Assembly (NCBI RefSeq): GCF_009720525.1
Contig: NZ_CP043930.1
Coordinates: 496,001 to 560,000, forward strand
From: Gimesia benthica
GTDB taxonomy: Bacteria > Planctomycetota > Planctomycetia > Planctomycetales > Planctomycetaceae
Direction: 5' to 3'
Length of the DNA stretch: 64,000 nt
Notes under the pieces: generated by a model
What the model was told of the DNA's origin: nothing
The model's input: the letters and a program-made list of their open reading frames with translations, nothing else
Database searches by the model: none
Shown: piece after piece, positions 20,182-29,526 of the stretch
Layout: every line of letters begins with the position of its first letter
How positions within the stretch are numbered: the first letter of the stretch is position 1
Translations under genes and position numbers: made by a program

Positions 20182-21426
20182 ATGGAACAACCTCACCAGA
20201 CCCTCACCGAACAGGAAGTCATTCAATGGTTCGAAGAGAACCTTCCCGTTGAAGACTATCGCAATAAACGTATTCTGCTCATTGTCCCGGATGCGACCCG
20301 CACCGCACCTCTGCCTCTCTTGTTTGCAACATTCCATCGCCTGTTAAACCCTGTTGCCAAACAGATTGATGTGCTGGTTGCCCTGGGCACGCATCCCCCC
20401 ATGCCCGAGAAAGACATCTGCCGCCTGCTGGGAATTTCAGAAGCGGCCCGTCAGGCGGAATACAAAGACGTAGGGCTATATAACCACGAATGGGACAACC
20501 CCGAACGTCTGACTGAGATTGGTACGCTGACGAAAGAAGATACCAAAGCCATTTCCGAAGGCCTGCTGGAAATGGAAGTCCCTGTGACGATCAATTCCCG
20601 CATCAGGGATTACGATATGCTCCAGATTATGGGGCCCGTCTTCCCGCATGAAGTCGTCGGTTTCTCCGGTGGCAGCAAATATTTCTTCCCGGGAATCTCC
20701 GGTCCGGACCTGTTGAACTTCTTCCACTGGCTGGGCGCCCTGATTACCAACGTGGGAATTATTGGCGTCAAACATACGCCGGTACGCGAAGTCGTAAACC
20801 GTTCTGCAGCAATGATCCCTAACGAGAAACGCTGTATCACCTTCGTCGTCGCTCCGGACAGTTCGCTCTACGGCTTGTTTTATGGAACCCCGGAATCGGC
20901 CTGGGAATCAGCCGCCAACCTCTCCGGCCAGATTCACATCAAACGCAAGCCGAAACCATTCAAGCAGGTACTCTCCTGTGCGCCCCTGATGTACGATGAA
21001 CTCTGGGTAGCCGGCAAATGTATGTACAAGCTGGAACCAGTCGTAGCTGATGGTGGTGAACTGATCATTTACGCTCCGCACATGAAGGAAATTTCGGTCA
21101 CTCATGGCAAGCTGATTTCCGAAGTTGGTTACCATGTCCGCGACTATTTCACCAAACAGTGGGACCAGTTTAAGGACTACCCCTGGGGCATCCTCGCCCA
21201 TTCGACTCATGTGCGTGGTACAGGAACATTCGAAGACGGCATCGAACGGCCCCGGGTGCAGGTGACTCTGGCTTCCCAGATTCATCCCGAACTCTGCGAG
21301 AAAATCAATCTCGGCTATCGTGATCCCGATACGATCGATGTCGAATCATTCGCAGACCGGGAAGATGAAGGCATCCTCCTGGTGAGGAAAGCAGGGGAGC
21401 ATCTTTACCGTCTGGAAAATGAATAA
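20182..21426 (+). CDS. LarA-family (DUF2088) nickel-pincer racemase homologue
   Basis: LarA enzymes racemise or epimerise 2-hydroxy acids using a nickel-pincer nucleotide bound to a lysine. This 414-residue protein has the N-terminal motif DATRTAP (about residue 38), GTHPPMP (a histidine for acid-base catalysis), and HEVVGFSGGSKYFFPGI. In the last motif both the histidine and the cofactor-binding lysine of lactate racemase (GFSGGRK-type) are kept. That predicts an active enzyme rather than a relic. The natural substrate is unknown; the family is diverse and lactate is only one option. No larB, larC or larE cofactor genes are in the window. The start is ATG 20182; a TTG three codons upstream is possible. 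An inositol-phosphatase-family gene follows 82 bp downstream. Confidence 0.85.
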   Translation: MEQPHQTLTEQEVIQWFEENLPVEDYRNKRILLIVPDATRTAPLPLLFATFHRLLNPVAKQIDVLVALGTHPPMPEKDICRLLGISEAARQAEYKDVGLYNHEWDNPERLTEIGTLTKEDTKAISEGLLEMEVPVTINSRIRDYDMLQIMGPVFPHEVVGFSGGSKYFFPGISGPDLLNFFHWLGALITNVGIIGVKHTPVREVVNRSAAMIPNEKRCITFVVAPDSSLYGLFYGTPESAWESAANLSGQIHIKRKPKPFKQVLSCAPLMYDELWVAGKCMYKLEPVVADGGELIIYAPHMKEISVTHGKLISEVGYHVRDYFTKQWDQFKDYPWGILAHSTHVRGTGTFEDGIERPRVQVTLASQIHPELCEKINLGYRDPDTIDVESFADREDEGILLVRKAGEHLYRLENE

Positions 21427-21508
21427 TTCAACCTAAGTGACAGCGACTCGCTGATCATTCAATATTGCTGATAACTTCTGACCATCCTCAGGAAACGATT
21501 TTCTTATC

Positions 21509-22315
21509 ATGACTATTCACTCAGAACAATTTGAACTGAAAGCCCGCCTGGAACTTGCTTTGACCGCCTCTGAAAAGGCCAGCGAGCTCATCCTCAAATA
21601 CTATCAGTCCCCCGAACTGAAGGTAGATCGCAAGTCAGACGACTCACCGGTCACGATCGCCGACCGTGGGGCAGAGGAATTGTTGCGGGAAGAAATCACC
21701 ATGGCGTTTCCTGACGACAGCATCATGGGTGAGGAATTACCGCCAGTCGAAGGTTCAAACGCATTCAAGTGGATTCTGGATCCAATTGACGGCACCAAAC
21801 CGTTCACACAAGGCGTGCCCCTCTTCGGAACCCTGCTGGGTCTGGAAGAAAACGGTAAGCTCGTCATGGGCGTCTGCCGTTTCCCCGCTCTGGACGAAGT
21901 CGTCTATGCGATCAAAGGAGATGGGGCCTGGTGGAAAATCCGTGACCAGGAACCACGTCGCGCCCGGGTTTCAGAGAAATCCCAACTCTCTGATGCCGTG
22001 TTCTGTACGACCACTATGACTCGCTGGGAAACCATCGGCAAGCAGAAGGCGTATGAGAACCTCTGTCGCAATTCCTACCTCGCCCGAGGCTGGGGCGACT
22101 GCTATGGCCACATGCTGGTAGCCACTGGTCGTGCGGAAGTGATGGTGGATCCCGTGTTAAGCCCCTGGGATGCTGCTGCTTTGCTGCCCATCCTGGAAGA
22201 AGCCGGCGGTCACTGGATTGACTTTGATGGCAAGCCTTCAATTTATACAGGCAACGGAATGGCCGTTAACGACGCACTCAAAGACGAGGTCCTGCAGATT
22301 ATTGCCCAGAACTAG
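21509..22315 (+). CDS. Inositol-monophosphatase family enzyme, probably histidinol-phosphatase type
   Basis: The 268-residue protein carries the Li-sensitive, Mg-dependent phosphatase motifs: DDSPVTIADRGAEE, MGEELPP (metal-binding glutamates), ILDPIDGTKPF (metal site 1) and SPWDAAALLPILEEAGG near the end. The DGTKPF variant (rather than DGTxNF) is typical of the histidinol-phosphatase (HisN) branch. Substrates in this family overlap (histidinol phosphate, inositol phosphate, PAP, FBP), so the exact reaction is uncertain. The length fits the family. It stands alone on the plus strand between the LarA-like and YdjM-like genes, with no his genes nearby. Confidence 0.88.
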   Translation: MTIHSEQFELKARLELALTASEKASELILKYYQSPELKVDRKSDDSPVTIADRGAEELLREEITMAFPDDSIMGEELPPVEGSNAFKWILDPIDGTKPFTQGVPLFGTLLGLEENGKLVMGVCRFPALDEVVYAIKGDGAWWKIRDQEPRRARVSEKSQLSDAVFCTTTMTRWETIGKQKAYENLCRNSYLARGWGDCYGHMLVATGRAEVMVDPVLSPWDAAALLPILEEAGGHWIDFDGKPSIYTGNGMAVNDALKDEVLQIIAQN

Positions 22316-22444
22316 CCGATTTCCAGCTATAAAACAGGGTTTTGAAGTCGCATTGATTCCCGCTGCAGTTCTTTGCTAGGATCTCCTCAGGAAGGACTGA
22401 TTCGATCCATTCAGGAACAGAACGCAACTTCAGGGAAGAATTGC

Positions 22445-23167
22445 ATGGCCGGTTATACGGAGCACATCAGCGTCAGCGGGTTATTGGGAGTCGTTTACGG
22501 CTCCGTAGGCACCCTCTTATTGGGATTCACCCCGACTCAGGGTATCCTGGCAGGAGTACTGACCTGGGTGGGAGGTATGCTGCCAGACCTCGATTCTGAA
22601 ACGGGACGGCCCATCAAGGAACTGTTCAGCCTGACTGCCGCCGTTGCTTCCTTTATGGCAATGCGCTGCATGATTCGCAAAGGGGCAGATCCCGATGATG
22701 CGATCCTGATGGCGGTCGTTACCTACGCGGGAGTTCGTTACGGCGGTTCAGCGATCCTCTCGAAATTCGCAGTACACCGGGGCATGTTTCACAGCATCCC
22801 CGCCCTGATTATCACCGGAGAAGCCGTTTTCCTCTCCTATATCAGTGATTCCTTCGCCGTGAAATTTCTGATGGCCGGTGGTATTTCACTGGGCTTTCTC
22901 TCCCACCTCGTTCTGGACGAGGTTTACAGCGTGGAACGCAAAGGAGTCACCATCCGTCTGAAGAAATCTGCGGGGAGTGCACTGAAATGGTTTGGGAACG
23001 GATTGTTTGGTAACGCGGTCGCCTATGCTATCCTGCTCACCATGACCTATATCACTCTCGTCGATTCGGGTGTGTTGATCCCCCCACCGCAACAGGCAAA
23101 TCCGATTGAAAAATCAGAACCGCCAGTCCAGCAGGCTTCGCCTTTTAAAACCACCGAGCGTCTCTAA
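22445..23167 (+). CDS. YdjM/DUF457-like inner-membrane protein (predicted metal-dependent hydrolase)
   Basis: From ATG 22445 (AGGGAAG lies 7-13 bases upstream) the protein has 240 residues and about four to five membrane segments. Conserved polar motifs are GGMLPDLDSETGRP (DxD-like) and FAVHRGMFHSIPAL, matching the HRxxxHS motif of DUF457/YdjM proteins. These are proposed membrane-bound metal-dependent hydrolases; E. coli YdjM is an SOS gene. The substrate is unknown. The C-terminal 25 residues are Pro/Gln/Lys-rich and probably cytoplasmic. A longer frame beginning at 22373 is less likely, because the upstream part has no hydrophobic pattern. Confidence 0.75.
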   Translation: MAGYTEHISVSGLLGVVYGSVGTLLLGFTPTQGILAGVLTWVGGMLPDLDSETGRPIKELFSLTAAVASFMAMRCMIRKGADPDDAILMAVVTYAGVRYGGSAILSKFAVHRGMFHSIPALIITGEAVFLSYISDSFAVKFLMAGGISLGFLSHLVLDEVYSVERKGVTIRLKKSAGSALKWFGNGLFGNAVAYAILLTMTYITLVDSGVLIPPPQQANPIEKSEPPVQQASPFKTTERL

Positions 23168-23281
23168 ATCCCCGTATCCTGACCGCAGGGATGGTATCTC
23201 CTTCTTGGGTCCTTTATAATCGCACGGGTAAAAACTCAGCGAGATCAGGAATAGCCCAATCTAGAGCAGGGGAGCAACAGC

Positions 23282-24130
23282 ATGATTATAGCCGGCGTCC
23301 AGATGGATATCGCCCTGATGGAGAAAACGGAAAACCTCCATCGAATTATCGCAAAGATGCACGAAACGGCTTCTGAGGGAGCGGAACTGACTGTGTTCCC
23401 CGAGTGCGCACTGACCGGCTACTGCTTTGACAGTCTGCAGGAAGCAGTGCCACTGGCTGAAACGATTCCGGGTCCCACAACCAAAACTTTGCAGCAGGTT
23501 TGCCGCGAGTTAAAACAGACTGTTGTGATCGGTATGCTCGAGCAGGCTGCACATGGGGTCTATAACTCAGCAGTTGTAATTACACGAGAAGGTGTGCTGA
23601 GTAAATATCGAAAAATCCATTTACCTTATCTCGGTGTCGACCGGTTCGCGACGCCTGGCGACCGGGGATTCGAGGTCTTCGAACACCCATCCGCACGTAT
23701 CGGTTTGAATATCTGTTATGATAGTGCGTTTCCAGAGTCATCCCGGGTCATGACACTCCAGCAGGCTGATCTGATCATCCTGCCGACGAACTGGCCCACC
23801 GGTGCAGACTGCTTAGCCGAACATGCCATCAATACACGGGCCATGGAAAACGGAATCTTCTATTGCGCTATCAACCGGGTCGGTGAAGAGCGGGGCTTCC
23901 AGTTCATTGGCAAGAGCCGCATCTGCGGCCCCGCCGGCGAAACTTTGGCCACTTCAACCGGGAGAGATGAAGAAATTCTGTATGCCACCTTCGATCCGGA
24001 GCGAGCCCGCAACAAACGCGTTGACCGTGTCCCGGATAAACATGTGATTGATCGTCTCGCGGATCGTCGTCCTGAAATGTACGGTCTGATCGTGGAGCCC
24101 CACGGATTAAAACCTCCCCACCGTGGTTGA
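23282..24130 (+). CDS. Carbon-nitrogen hydrolase (nitrilase superfamily)
   Basis: This 282-residue enzyme has the full Glu-Lys-Cys triad of the nitrilase superfamily: FPECALTGY (about residue 39), YRKIHLPYLG (about 112) and LNICYDSAFPESSR (about 146). The motifs fit the amidase branch (omega-amidase, N-carbamoyl hydrolase, or NAD synthetase glutaminase-like) rather than true nitrilases; the substrate cannot be named. The start has GGGGAG 8 bases upstream. It is cytoplasmic, with no signal peptide. Neighbours give no pathway clue. The 255 bp that follow hold no gene I can support. Confidence 0.9.
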   Translation: MIIAGVQMDIALMEKTENLHRIIAKMHETASEGAELTVFPECALTGYCFDSLQEAVPLAETIPGPTTKTLQQVCRELKQTVVIGMLEQAAHGVYNSAVVITREGVLSKYRKIHLPYLGVDRFATPGDRGFEVFEHPSARIGLNICYDSAFPESSRVMTLQQADLIILPTNWPTGADCLAEHAINTRAMENGIFYCAINRVGEERGFQFIGKSRICGPAGETLATSTGRDEEILYATFDPERARNKRVDRVPDKHVIDRLADRRPEMYGLIVEPHGLKPPHRG

Positions 24131-24385
24131 TCTGCCGACATAATGAGCCCATAGGCATGCCGGACAACCGCTTAGTTTGGCATACACAATGCTATATGTT
24201 CTCCAACTGGCAGCATTCCCGCTTCCGTTCCCTGGATACGTACCGGGACCAGAACAGGCTGAAATTCACATAACAGCCTTTGTTCATTTACACTTACAGA
24301 GACGAATGGAGCGTTTCAGTTTCTTGACAAACCCGCTCGCCATGAAAATGCGAGTCAACTAATCAGTGATGCTGAAAAGAAACAC

Positions 24386-26800
24386 ATGAAGTCCAGACTG
24401 TTTCAAAATGTGATCGCGGCCCTGATTCTGTTAATCGTTTCAGGAGTCTGTTTTCAGGCACTCGTGAGTCACCCGGCAGATGTCCTGGTGGGTGTCCAGA
24501 ACCAGGGATATAACGACACAACCAACCAGTTCATCGGCTTCAAAGACTATCAGCGCGAGTGCATCCAGCAATTCAACCAGTTTCCTTATTGGAATCCCTG
24601 GTCATTGCTGGGCATGCCCTGGGTGGGAAATCCACAAGCGTCTCTGTTCTACCCGATCAACTGGATATTCTTTTTCCTAAATGCGGCTTCTACAATCAGC
24701 TGGGTACTGGTTCTACATCACTGGTGGGCCGGCTGGGGCGCGTATCTGCTCGGTAGAATGTATCGGTTGAATTTCTTCAGCGCACTGCTCTCAGGGATTG
24801 TTTTCCTGGCAGCTCCTTACTTTGTTGCCAAAACGGGCGAAGGGCACTTCACGTCTGTCACACAAATCGCCTGGTTCCCCTGGATCTTATACGCGTACGA
24901 ACTCCTGCGCACAGGCAGTAAAAAAGCGGTTCCCTTCCTGGTTGTTGTGATCTCTCTTGCATTTTTCTGTGGTCACGTTCAGGAACTCTACTATCTGCTG
25001 CTGTTCCTCACCGCTGCGATTGTCATTGAATCTATCCTCGAACTCTTTTTCAAAAAGAAACCAATTGAAAGTGAGCAGGGTGCCGTAACCGAACTGGAAG
25101 AAACAAGTAGACCAGGTCTCTGGATTAAAGGCTGGCTGACGGCGGGGCTGTTAACAGCAGGGCTTGTCGCCATTGATCTGATCCCGGTGTTCATCTATAC
25201 GAAACAGGCAGTCCGCTCCAGTGGAATTGACCTGGCCAGCCTCAGCGCAGGTAGCCTGAATGCAGCCAGCCTGCTGCAACTGATTGATCCGTTCGTCTGG
25301 GGAAAACCGGACCAGTATACCGGCCCCGGAACCTTTTACTGGGAAGCGATCTGCTCGTTTGGATGTCTCCCTCTGCTACTGGCTATTGTGGGAGTTTTAA
25401 GTTCCTTTCACCAACGAATCGTCATCCGGCTGACACTGATTGGACTGATCGCATTTCTGCTGGCATTCGGCCCCGAACTTCCATTTTATAAGTTGTTTTA
25501 TCAACTGATTCCCGGGGCATCGATGTTTCGAATTCCTGGTCGTCAGCTATGGATCTGCACCCTGGTCGTCGCAATGCTGGCCGGGTTTGGATCTCAGTGG
25601 ATTTCGCTGTTGTATCAGAACTCAAAAGGTCGAACCATGCGGCTGCTTGCAGGAATCGCTGTTGTTGCAGCTCTACCAATCCTGATCTATCTGATATTTA
25701 AGTCTGCAGGGAGTCTTAAAGTCAGTCTGGCTCCAGACAAGTTGTTCAACATCCAGGCAGGCTACCTGCTGACAGCCCTGCTAGGCATCTCGATTGCTAT
25801 TTTTCTCACCAGCCTCTCACGAAAAGCCGCTTTCGGAGGACTCGTGATCCTCTGCCTGATCTGTACCGGAGAACTCTCGATCTATTCAAACCACATCCTG
25901 TGCACGATCCCCCAATCATCCATCCGGGGAGAGACAGAAATTGTCCAATTCCTGAAGAATAACCTGGGGGAACACCGTGTTCTGGCTGACCAGCACCTGC
26001 TGAGTGATCGTGAGGCCTGGAAAAATCAACTCTTAAAAGTTCAAGGTTATGAACCAGTGCCCCTCGTACGACTCGGGCTCCTGGCAGCCGCCACGTTCGA
26101 CCAACCCAATGCAGCCAGGATGATGGCAGGATTCGACTCGCCACAACTTGAAACAGCGGAGCCACAGCTACTTGACCTGATGAGTATCAAATATGCCGTA
26201 TTGAGAACCAGCGAGCCCGTTAAGCTGGAAGGTTGGAAGACGGTTTTACAGGGTCAGGTGCCTGCGGAATATACTCTCAGGGGATCAAAGCCACGCCAGA
26301 TTCCATTCCAGATTATCGAAAACCAAAACCCGCTTCCCCGCGCTTACCTGGTCGGACAAACCCGTGCTCTTCAGGACGAGGAGTCCAGTAAGAAAATCGT
26401 AGCAGTCATTTCGAAAGTCAAACCACGTGATGAGGTTTTACTGAGACAGGATGTCCTCCCCAAGGGAGACAGACAGGCATTTCAACCGGCTTCCATCCTG
26501 GAAAACAGCCCCAATTCACTGAGTCTTCAAGCGGATCTTGACGCGCCAGGCTACCTGGTCCTGTCCGACATTTATTACCCCGGCTGGACTGCCAGACTCG
26601 GTCAGCAGGAACTACCAGTCTTGCCCGCGGATTTCTCTTTGAGAGCGATTCCTCTGCCTCCTGGCCAGCATCAGGTTCAACTGAGCTTCGTTCCGCCCGG
26701 CTTTCAGATTGGTCGTGTTATTTCTCTCACCGCCCTGGCAATATTATGCATTCTGCTGGTAAAAGCATTCCGTTCAGACTCTAAACCGCAAGCCGAATAA
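24386..26800 (+). CDS. YfhO-like GT-C family membrane protein
   Basis: The 804-residue protein has about 12 predicted membrane helices. Its first loop contains NDTTNQFIGFKDYQREC and FPYWNPWSLLGMPWVGNPQ, the usual YfhO-type loop with acidic and aromatic residues. The C-terminal ~200 residues are soluble, include the motif DIYYPGWTARL, and end in one last helix. That YPGW-type motif is typical of YfhO proteins. YfhO-type GT-C proteins are thought to move a sugar from a polyprenyl-phosphate carrier to an envelope polymer outside the membrane. A GT2 of the type that makes such carriers is encoded at 29523, so the two may act together (inference). The final hexapeptide KPQAE suggests a short cytoplasmic end. 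Confidence 0.8.
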   Translation: MKSRLFQNVIAALILLIVSGVCFQALVSHPADVLVGVQNQGYNDTTNQFIGFKDYQRECIQQFNQFPYWNPWSLLGMPWVGNPQASLFYPINWIFFFLNAASTISWVLVLHHWWAGWGAYLLGRMYRLNFFSALLSGIVFLAAPYFVAKTGEGHFTSVTQIAWFPWILYAYELLRTGSKKAVPFLVVVISLAFFCGHVQELYYLLLFLTAAIVIESILELFFKKKPIESEQGAVTELEETSRPGLWIKGWLTAGLLTAGLVAIDLIPVFIYTKQAVRSSGIDLASLSAGSLNAASLLQLIDPFVWGKPDQYTGPGTFYWEAICSFGCLPLLLAIVGVLSSFHQRIVIRLTLIGLIAFLLAFGPELPFYKLFYQLIPGASMFRIPGRQLWICTLVVAMLAGFGSQWISLLYQNSKGRTMRLLAGIAVVAALPILIYLIFKSAGSLKVSLAPDKLFNIQAGYLLTALLGISIAIFLTSLSRKAAFGGLVILCLICTGELSIYSNHILCTIPQSSIRGETEIVQFLKNNLGEHRVLADQHLLSDREAWKNQLLKVQGYEPVPLVRLGLLAAATFDQPNAARMMAGFDSPQLETAEPQLLDLMSIKYAVLRTSEPVKLEGWKTVLQGQVPAEYTLRGSKPRQIPFQIIENQNPLPRAYLVGQTRALQDEESSKKIVAVISKVKPRDEVLLRQDVLPKGDRQAFQPASILENSPNSLSLQADLDAPGYLVLSDIYYPGWTARLGQQELPVLPADFSLRAIPLPPGQHQVQLSFVPPGFQIGRVISLTALAILCILLVKAFRSDSKPQAE

Positions 26801-26823
26801 GACTTGGTATAGACGAGGATCGA

Positions 26824-28590
26824 TCAATCATTCTTTCGATCGTTGTTCTCTGATGTACTCTCTTTTTGTCGCTGCAGGAATTTTTGCACTTCCGTTTCTG
26901 TCGGTACAAAACCACCGCCGATGAATTTCCCCAGGGGACGTTCTACCCGATGTACCAGATAGCGTCCCGATCGAAACACGACGGGTTGAGACCAGGGATA
27001 GGCTCCCTTGAGACTGACGGGGTACTGAGGCGGCACATTCTTTTCTGGACTTTCCGCAGTTGCGAGTGCTGTTTCCCTGTTAAACCCGCTCTCGATCAAA
27101 TCGGTCACGATGAATTTCTGCGGGCTGTCTTGAATCGCCTGGTGAAGATCACCGCGGTGCTTGCGACAGAAGACCAGTACCGAATCGAAAAAGCCAAAGC
27201 GGGTCGCTGGCTGCAACCCTAATTCCGGATAGAGATAAATTAAAGTACTGTTGTAACAATGCAACTCGCGGTCTTTGAGCTGCTGCTCCGCCAGAAACTC
27301 ACGTACGGCTGCGAGATCTTCCCAGTCGACCTGGACCAGTAATGCCAGCTTCGATTTTAATTCTGCATCGCTGGATTGCAGCAGACAGGTCTTCCACAAG
27401 CGGACTCGATCAGGCTTAAACGCAGGAAAAGTAAGCACCACCAGCAGTAAAAACAGGGCCATTCCTGACTTCCAGCCCCAACCTAAAGCATGTTGACTGT
27501 AACGACTGCCCAGATAGCCGCCGATCACCGCGATCGCCAGCAGATGAGCAGGGGGATGGACATAATCAAACAGATGCTGAAATGCCATCGACTGAAACAA
27601 CCAACCCAGGTACATCAGGGCCAGTAGACTTTGATCTCTTGAATCAGGACTGGAAACATCCTCTGGTTCAGCCTTGCGACGTGCTTTCCAGCCGTCTTTC
27701 AACATGATCAGCGCCAGAGGAATTGCAATCAGATTCAGTAGAAACCAGGGATAAAATCGATACAGAAACTGCGCAAACCGCATCACAGTCCAGCCAGATT
27801 TCCGCGCTGCTACATATTCCGGGTTCCACTCTAGAAACGTTTCCAGAAACCAGGGCCAGGCACCGGTCTGCCATAACCAGGCAATGCCGGCTGCTCCCAG
27901 AAACAGTCCCCCTGACAATAATCCTGTCAGGTCAAGTAGAGAACGCCGCCACTGTCCCAGCAGCCAGACAGATCCCAGCCAGACGCATAACGCGGGAACC
28001 GCGACAAAAGGTTTGATCCAGAATGCAGTTGCCCAGAGCAAACCTTCCAGAAATGCCCAGCCCCAGATCGAAGCGACTCTGATTTGTTTGTCTGCGAGCA
28101 GGCGATCGAGCTGTTTTCGCCTCATCCAGAGTGCTCCCATTGATGGAAGCAGAATGATGGTATCTCGCTGGAAGTGACACCACTCCGAGAGAGAGAAATA
28201 AAAGGCATAGAGTGCAATGGCGATCCAGAGCATGCCCGTAATGGAGAGCTGGCTTCTTCGACTCCAGAAGGCCAACAAGGTCACCGATCCGGTAAAAAAC
28301 AGCAGATCGACACACCGCAGGGCATCAGAACTCATGCCGATGATCGGTCGAATCAGCATGTGCAACCAGACAATGCCCGGCAGATTGGTTTCAAACATGT
28401 GCTGATACAGCGTCCCGCCATCCAGCACCGTCTCTGCTTGAACATCGTAAAGCACGACATCTGTTGCCAGCGGCATTCTGATAAACAGGGGGACACACAG
28501 TATGACCAGAAATAACAAAATTATACTGGCAAACCAGGCCCCCAGGGAAAACTGTCTGTCTGGCTGGTCAATCACCCAATAACTCCACAT
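26824..28590 (-). CDS. Polytopic GT-C (GT39/RgtA-like) glycosyltransferase
   Basis: From ATG 28590 the product has about 588 residues (a TTG seven codons earlier is possible). It has around 10 membrane helices and a soluble C-terminal part. The first loop contains DVVLYDVQAETVLDGGTLYQHMFETNLPG with acidic residues in the position of the catalytic Asp of GT39/ArnT enzymes; the xETNxPG motif is typical of this superfamily. Such enzymes take a sugar from polyprenyl phosphate and transfer it on the outer face of the cytoplasmic membrane. The gene lies tail to tail with the YfhO-like gene (23-bp gap) and divergently from the methyltransferase gene. The acceptor is unknown. The C-terminal end is Glu/Lys/Asp-rich. 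Confidence 0.75.
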   Translation of the reverse strand: MWSYWVIDQPDRQFSLGAWFASIILLFLVILCVPLFIRMPLATDVVLYDVQAETVLDGGTLYQHMFETNLPGIVWLHMLIRPIIGMSSDALRCVDLLFFTGSVTLLAFWSRRSQLSITGMLWIAIALYAFYFSLSEWCHFQRDTIILLPSMGALWMRRKQLDRLLADKQIRVASIWGWAFLEGLLWATAFWIKPFVAVPALCVWLGSVWLLGQWRRSLLDLTGLLSGGLFLGAAGIAWLWQTGAWPWFLETFLEWNPEYVAARKSGWTVMRFAQFLYRFYPWFLLNLIAIPLALIMLKDGWKARRKAEPEDVSSPDSRDQSLLALMYLGWLFQSMAFQHLFDYVHPPAHLLAIAVIGGYLGSRYSQHALGWGWKSGMALFLLLVVLTFPAFKPDRVRLWKTCLLQSSDAELKSKLALLVQVDWEDLAAVREFLAEQQLKDRELHCYNSTLIYLYPELGLQPATRFGFFDSVLVFCRKHRGDLHQAIQDSPQKFIVTDLIESGFNRETALATAESPEKNVPPQYPVSLKGAYPWSQPVVFRSGRYLVHRVERPLGKFIGGGFVPTETEVQKFLQRQKESTSENNDRKND

Positions 28591-28794
28591 AATTACAGTA
28601 CTTTTGTGCAATTACACATCACCAGACAACACTATAGACAGCATAAGCACTATAGTTAAAATATATATTTTGTATCCAATACAAAAAACAGACATTTCAT
28701 ATGGAAACTGTCTAGTTCTACTGATTACCCTGACTTGGCTCAGAGTTATCTAAACTTATGACATCAACGTTATTTCGTATTGAGATCTGATCAC

Positions 28795-29526
28795 GTGGAC
28801 CCGGCACATCTGACTGAATTAATTGAGCTTGAGGACAACTACTGGTGGCATGTTTCCAAGCGGAAACTGGTTACCGAGATCCTGACCAGAGAGTTCCCCG
28901 CCCCCGGGCTGCTGATTGAGGGGGGGATCGGTTCAGCACGAAATCTGCTTGAATTCAATCGCATGGGATATGATGTCATTGGATTTGACCTCATGGAAGC
29001 AGCTGTGGAATATGGTCGTTCCCGAGGACTGGATCAGCTGCACGTGCATGAATTGAGCCAGCCCTGGCCCGTTGATCCAGGATCTGCGAAAGCGGTCCTC
29101 TTACTGGATGTCATGGAGCATGTGGAAGATCCGGTGCAACTCCTCACCAATGCAGCCGAAACGCTGGAACCGGGCGGAGGCATCATCATTACCGTTCCTG
29201 CTTACCCCTGGCTCTACTCCGACTGGGATCGCAAGCTGGGGCACTTTTGTCGCTATACAAAATCCCGATTTCGGGATAACGCCAGGCAGGCAGGTTTAAA
29301 AGTGAAATGGGTGACTCACTGGAACTCCTTTACACTGGCTCCCGCAATTTTGGCTCGTGGCAGGGACCGCTTGTTGAATAAAAGAGATGACTCGCCCCCC
29401 CGTTTCAACCGTGTCTCTCGCTTCACAAATTCCTGTCTCATGTCATGCGCAAGGCTTGAACGCACACTGATTCATTCGACGGGGGTTCCTTTTGGACTGT
29501 CCCTGGTAGGAGTTCTGATCAAATGA
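28795..29526 (+). CDS. Class I SAM-dependent methyltransferase
   Basis: A methyltransferase of about 243 residues (GTG 28795; TTG 28780 adds five). It has a Rossmann core: LLIEGGIGSARNLLEF (motif I), DVIGFDLME (motif II with acidic residue), VLLLDVMEHVEDPV (motif IV), and LEPGGGIIITVPAYPWL (post-IV). The sequence resembles the small methyltransferases beside polyprenyl-linked glycosyltransferases (Methyltransf_11/23 group). The final TGA overlaps the ATG of the GT2 gene (ATGA), so the two are coupled and probably work on one envelope glycan or lipid. The upstream 189-bp divergent region is AT-rich and includes the 14-base palindrome AAAATATATATTTT at 28658-28671. Confidence 0.85.
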   Translation: MDPAHLTELIELEDNYWWHVSKRKLVTEILTREFPAPGLLIEGGIGSARNLLEFNRMGYDVIGFDLMEAAVEYGRSRGLDQLHVHELSQPWPVDPGSAKAVLLLDVMEHVEDPVQLLTNAAETLEPGGGIIITVPAYPWLYSDWDRKLGHFCRYTKSRFRDNARQAGLKVKWVTHWNSFTLAPAILARGRDRLLNKRDDSPPRFNRVSRFTNSCLMSCARLERTLIHSTGVPFGLSLVGVLIK

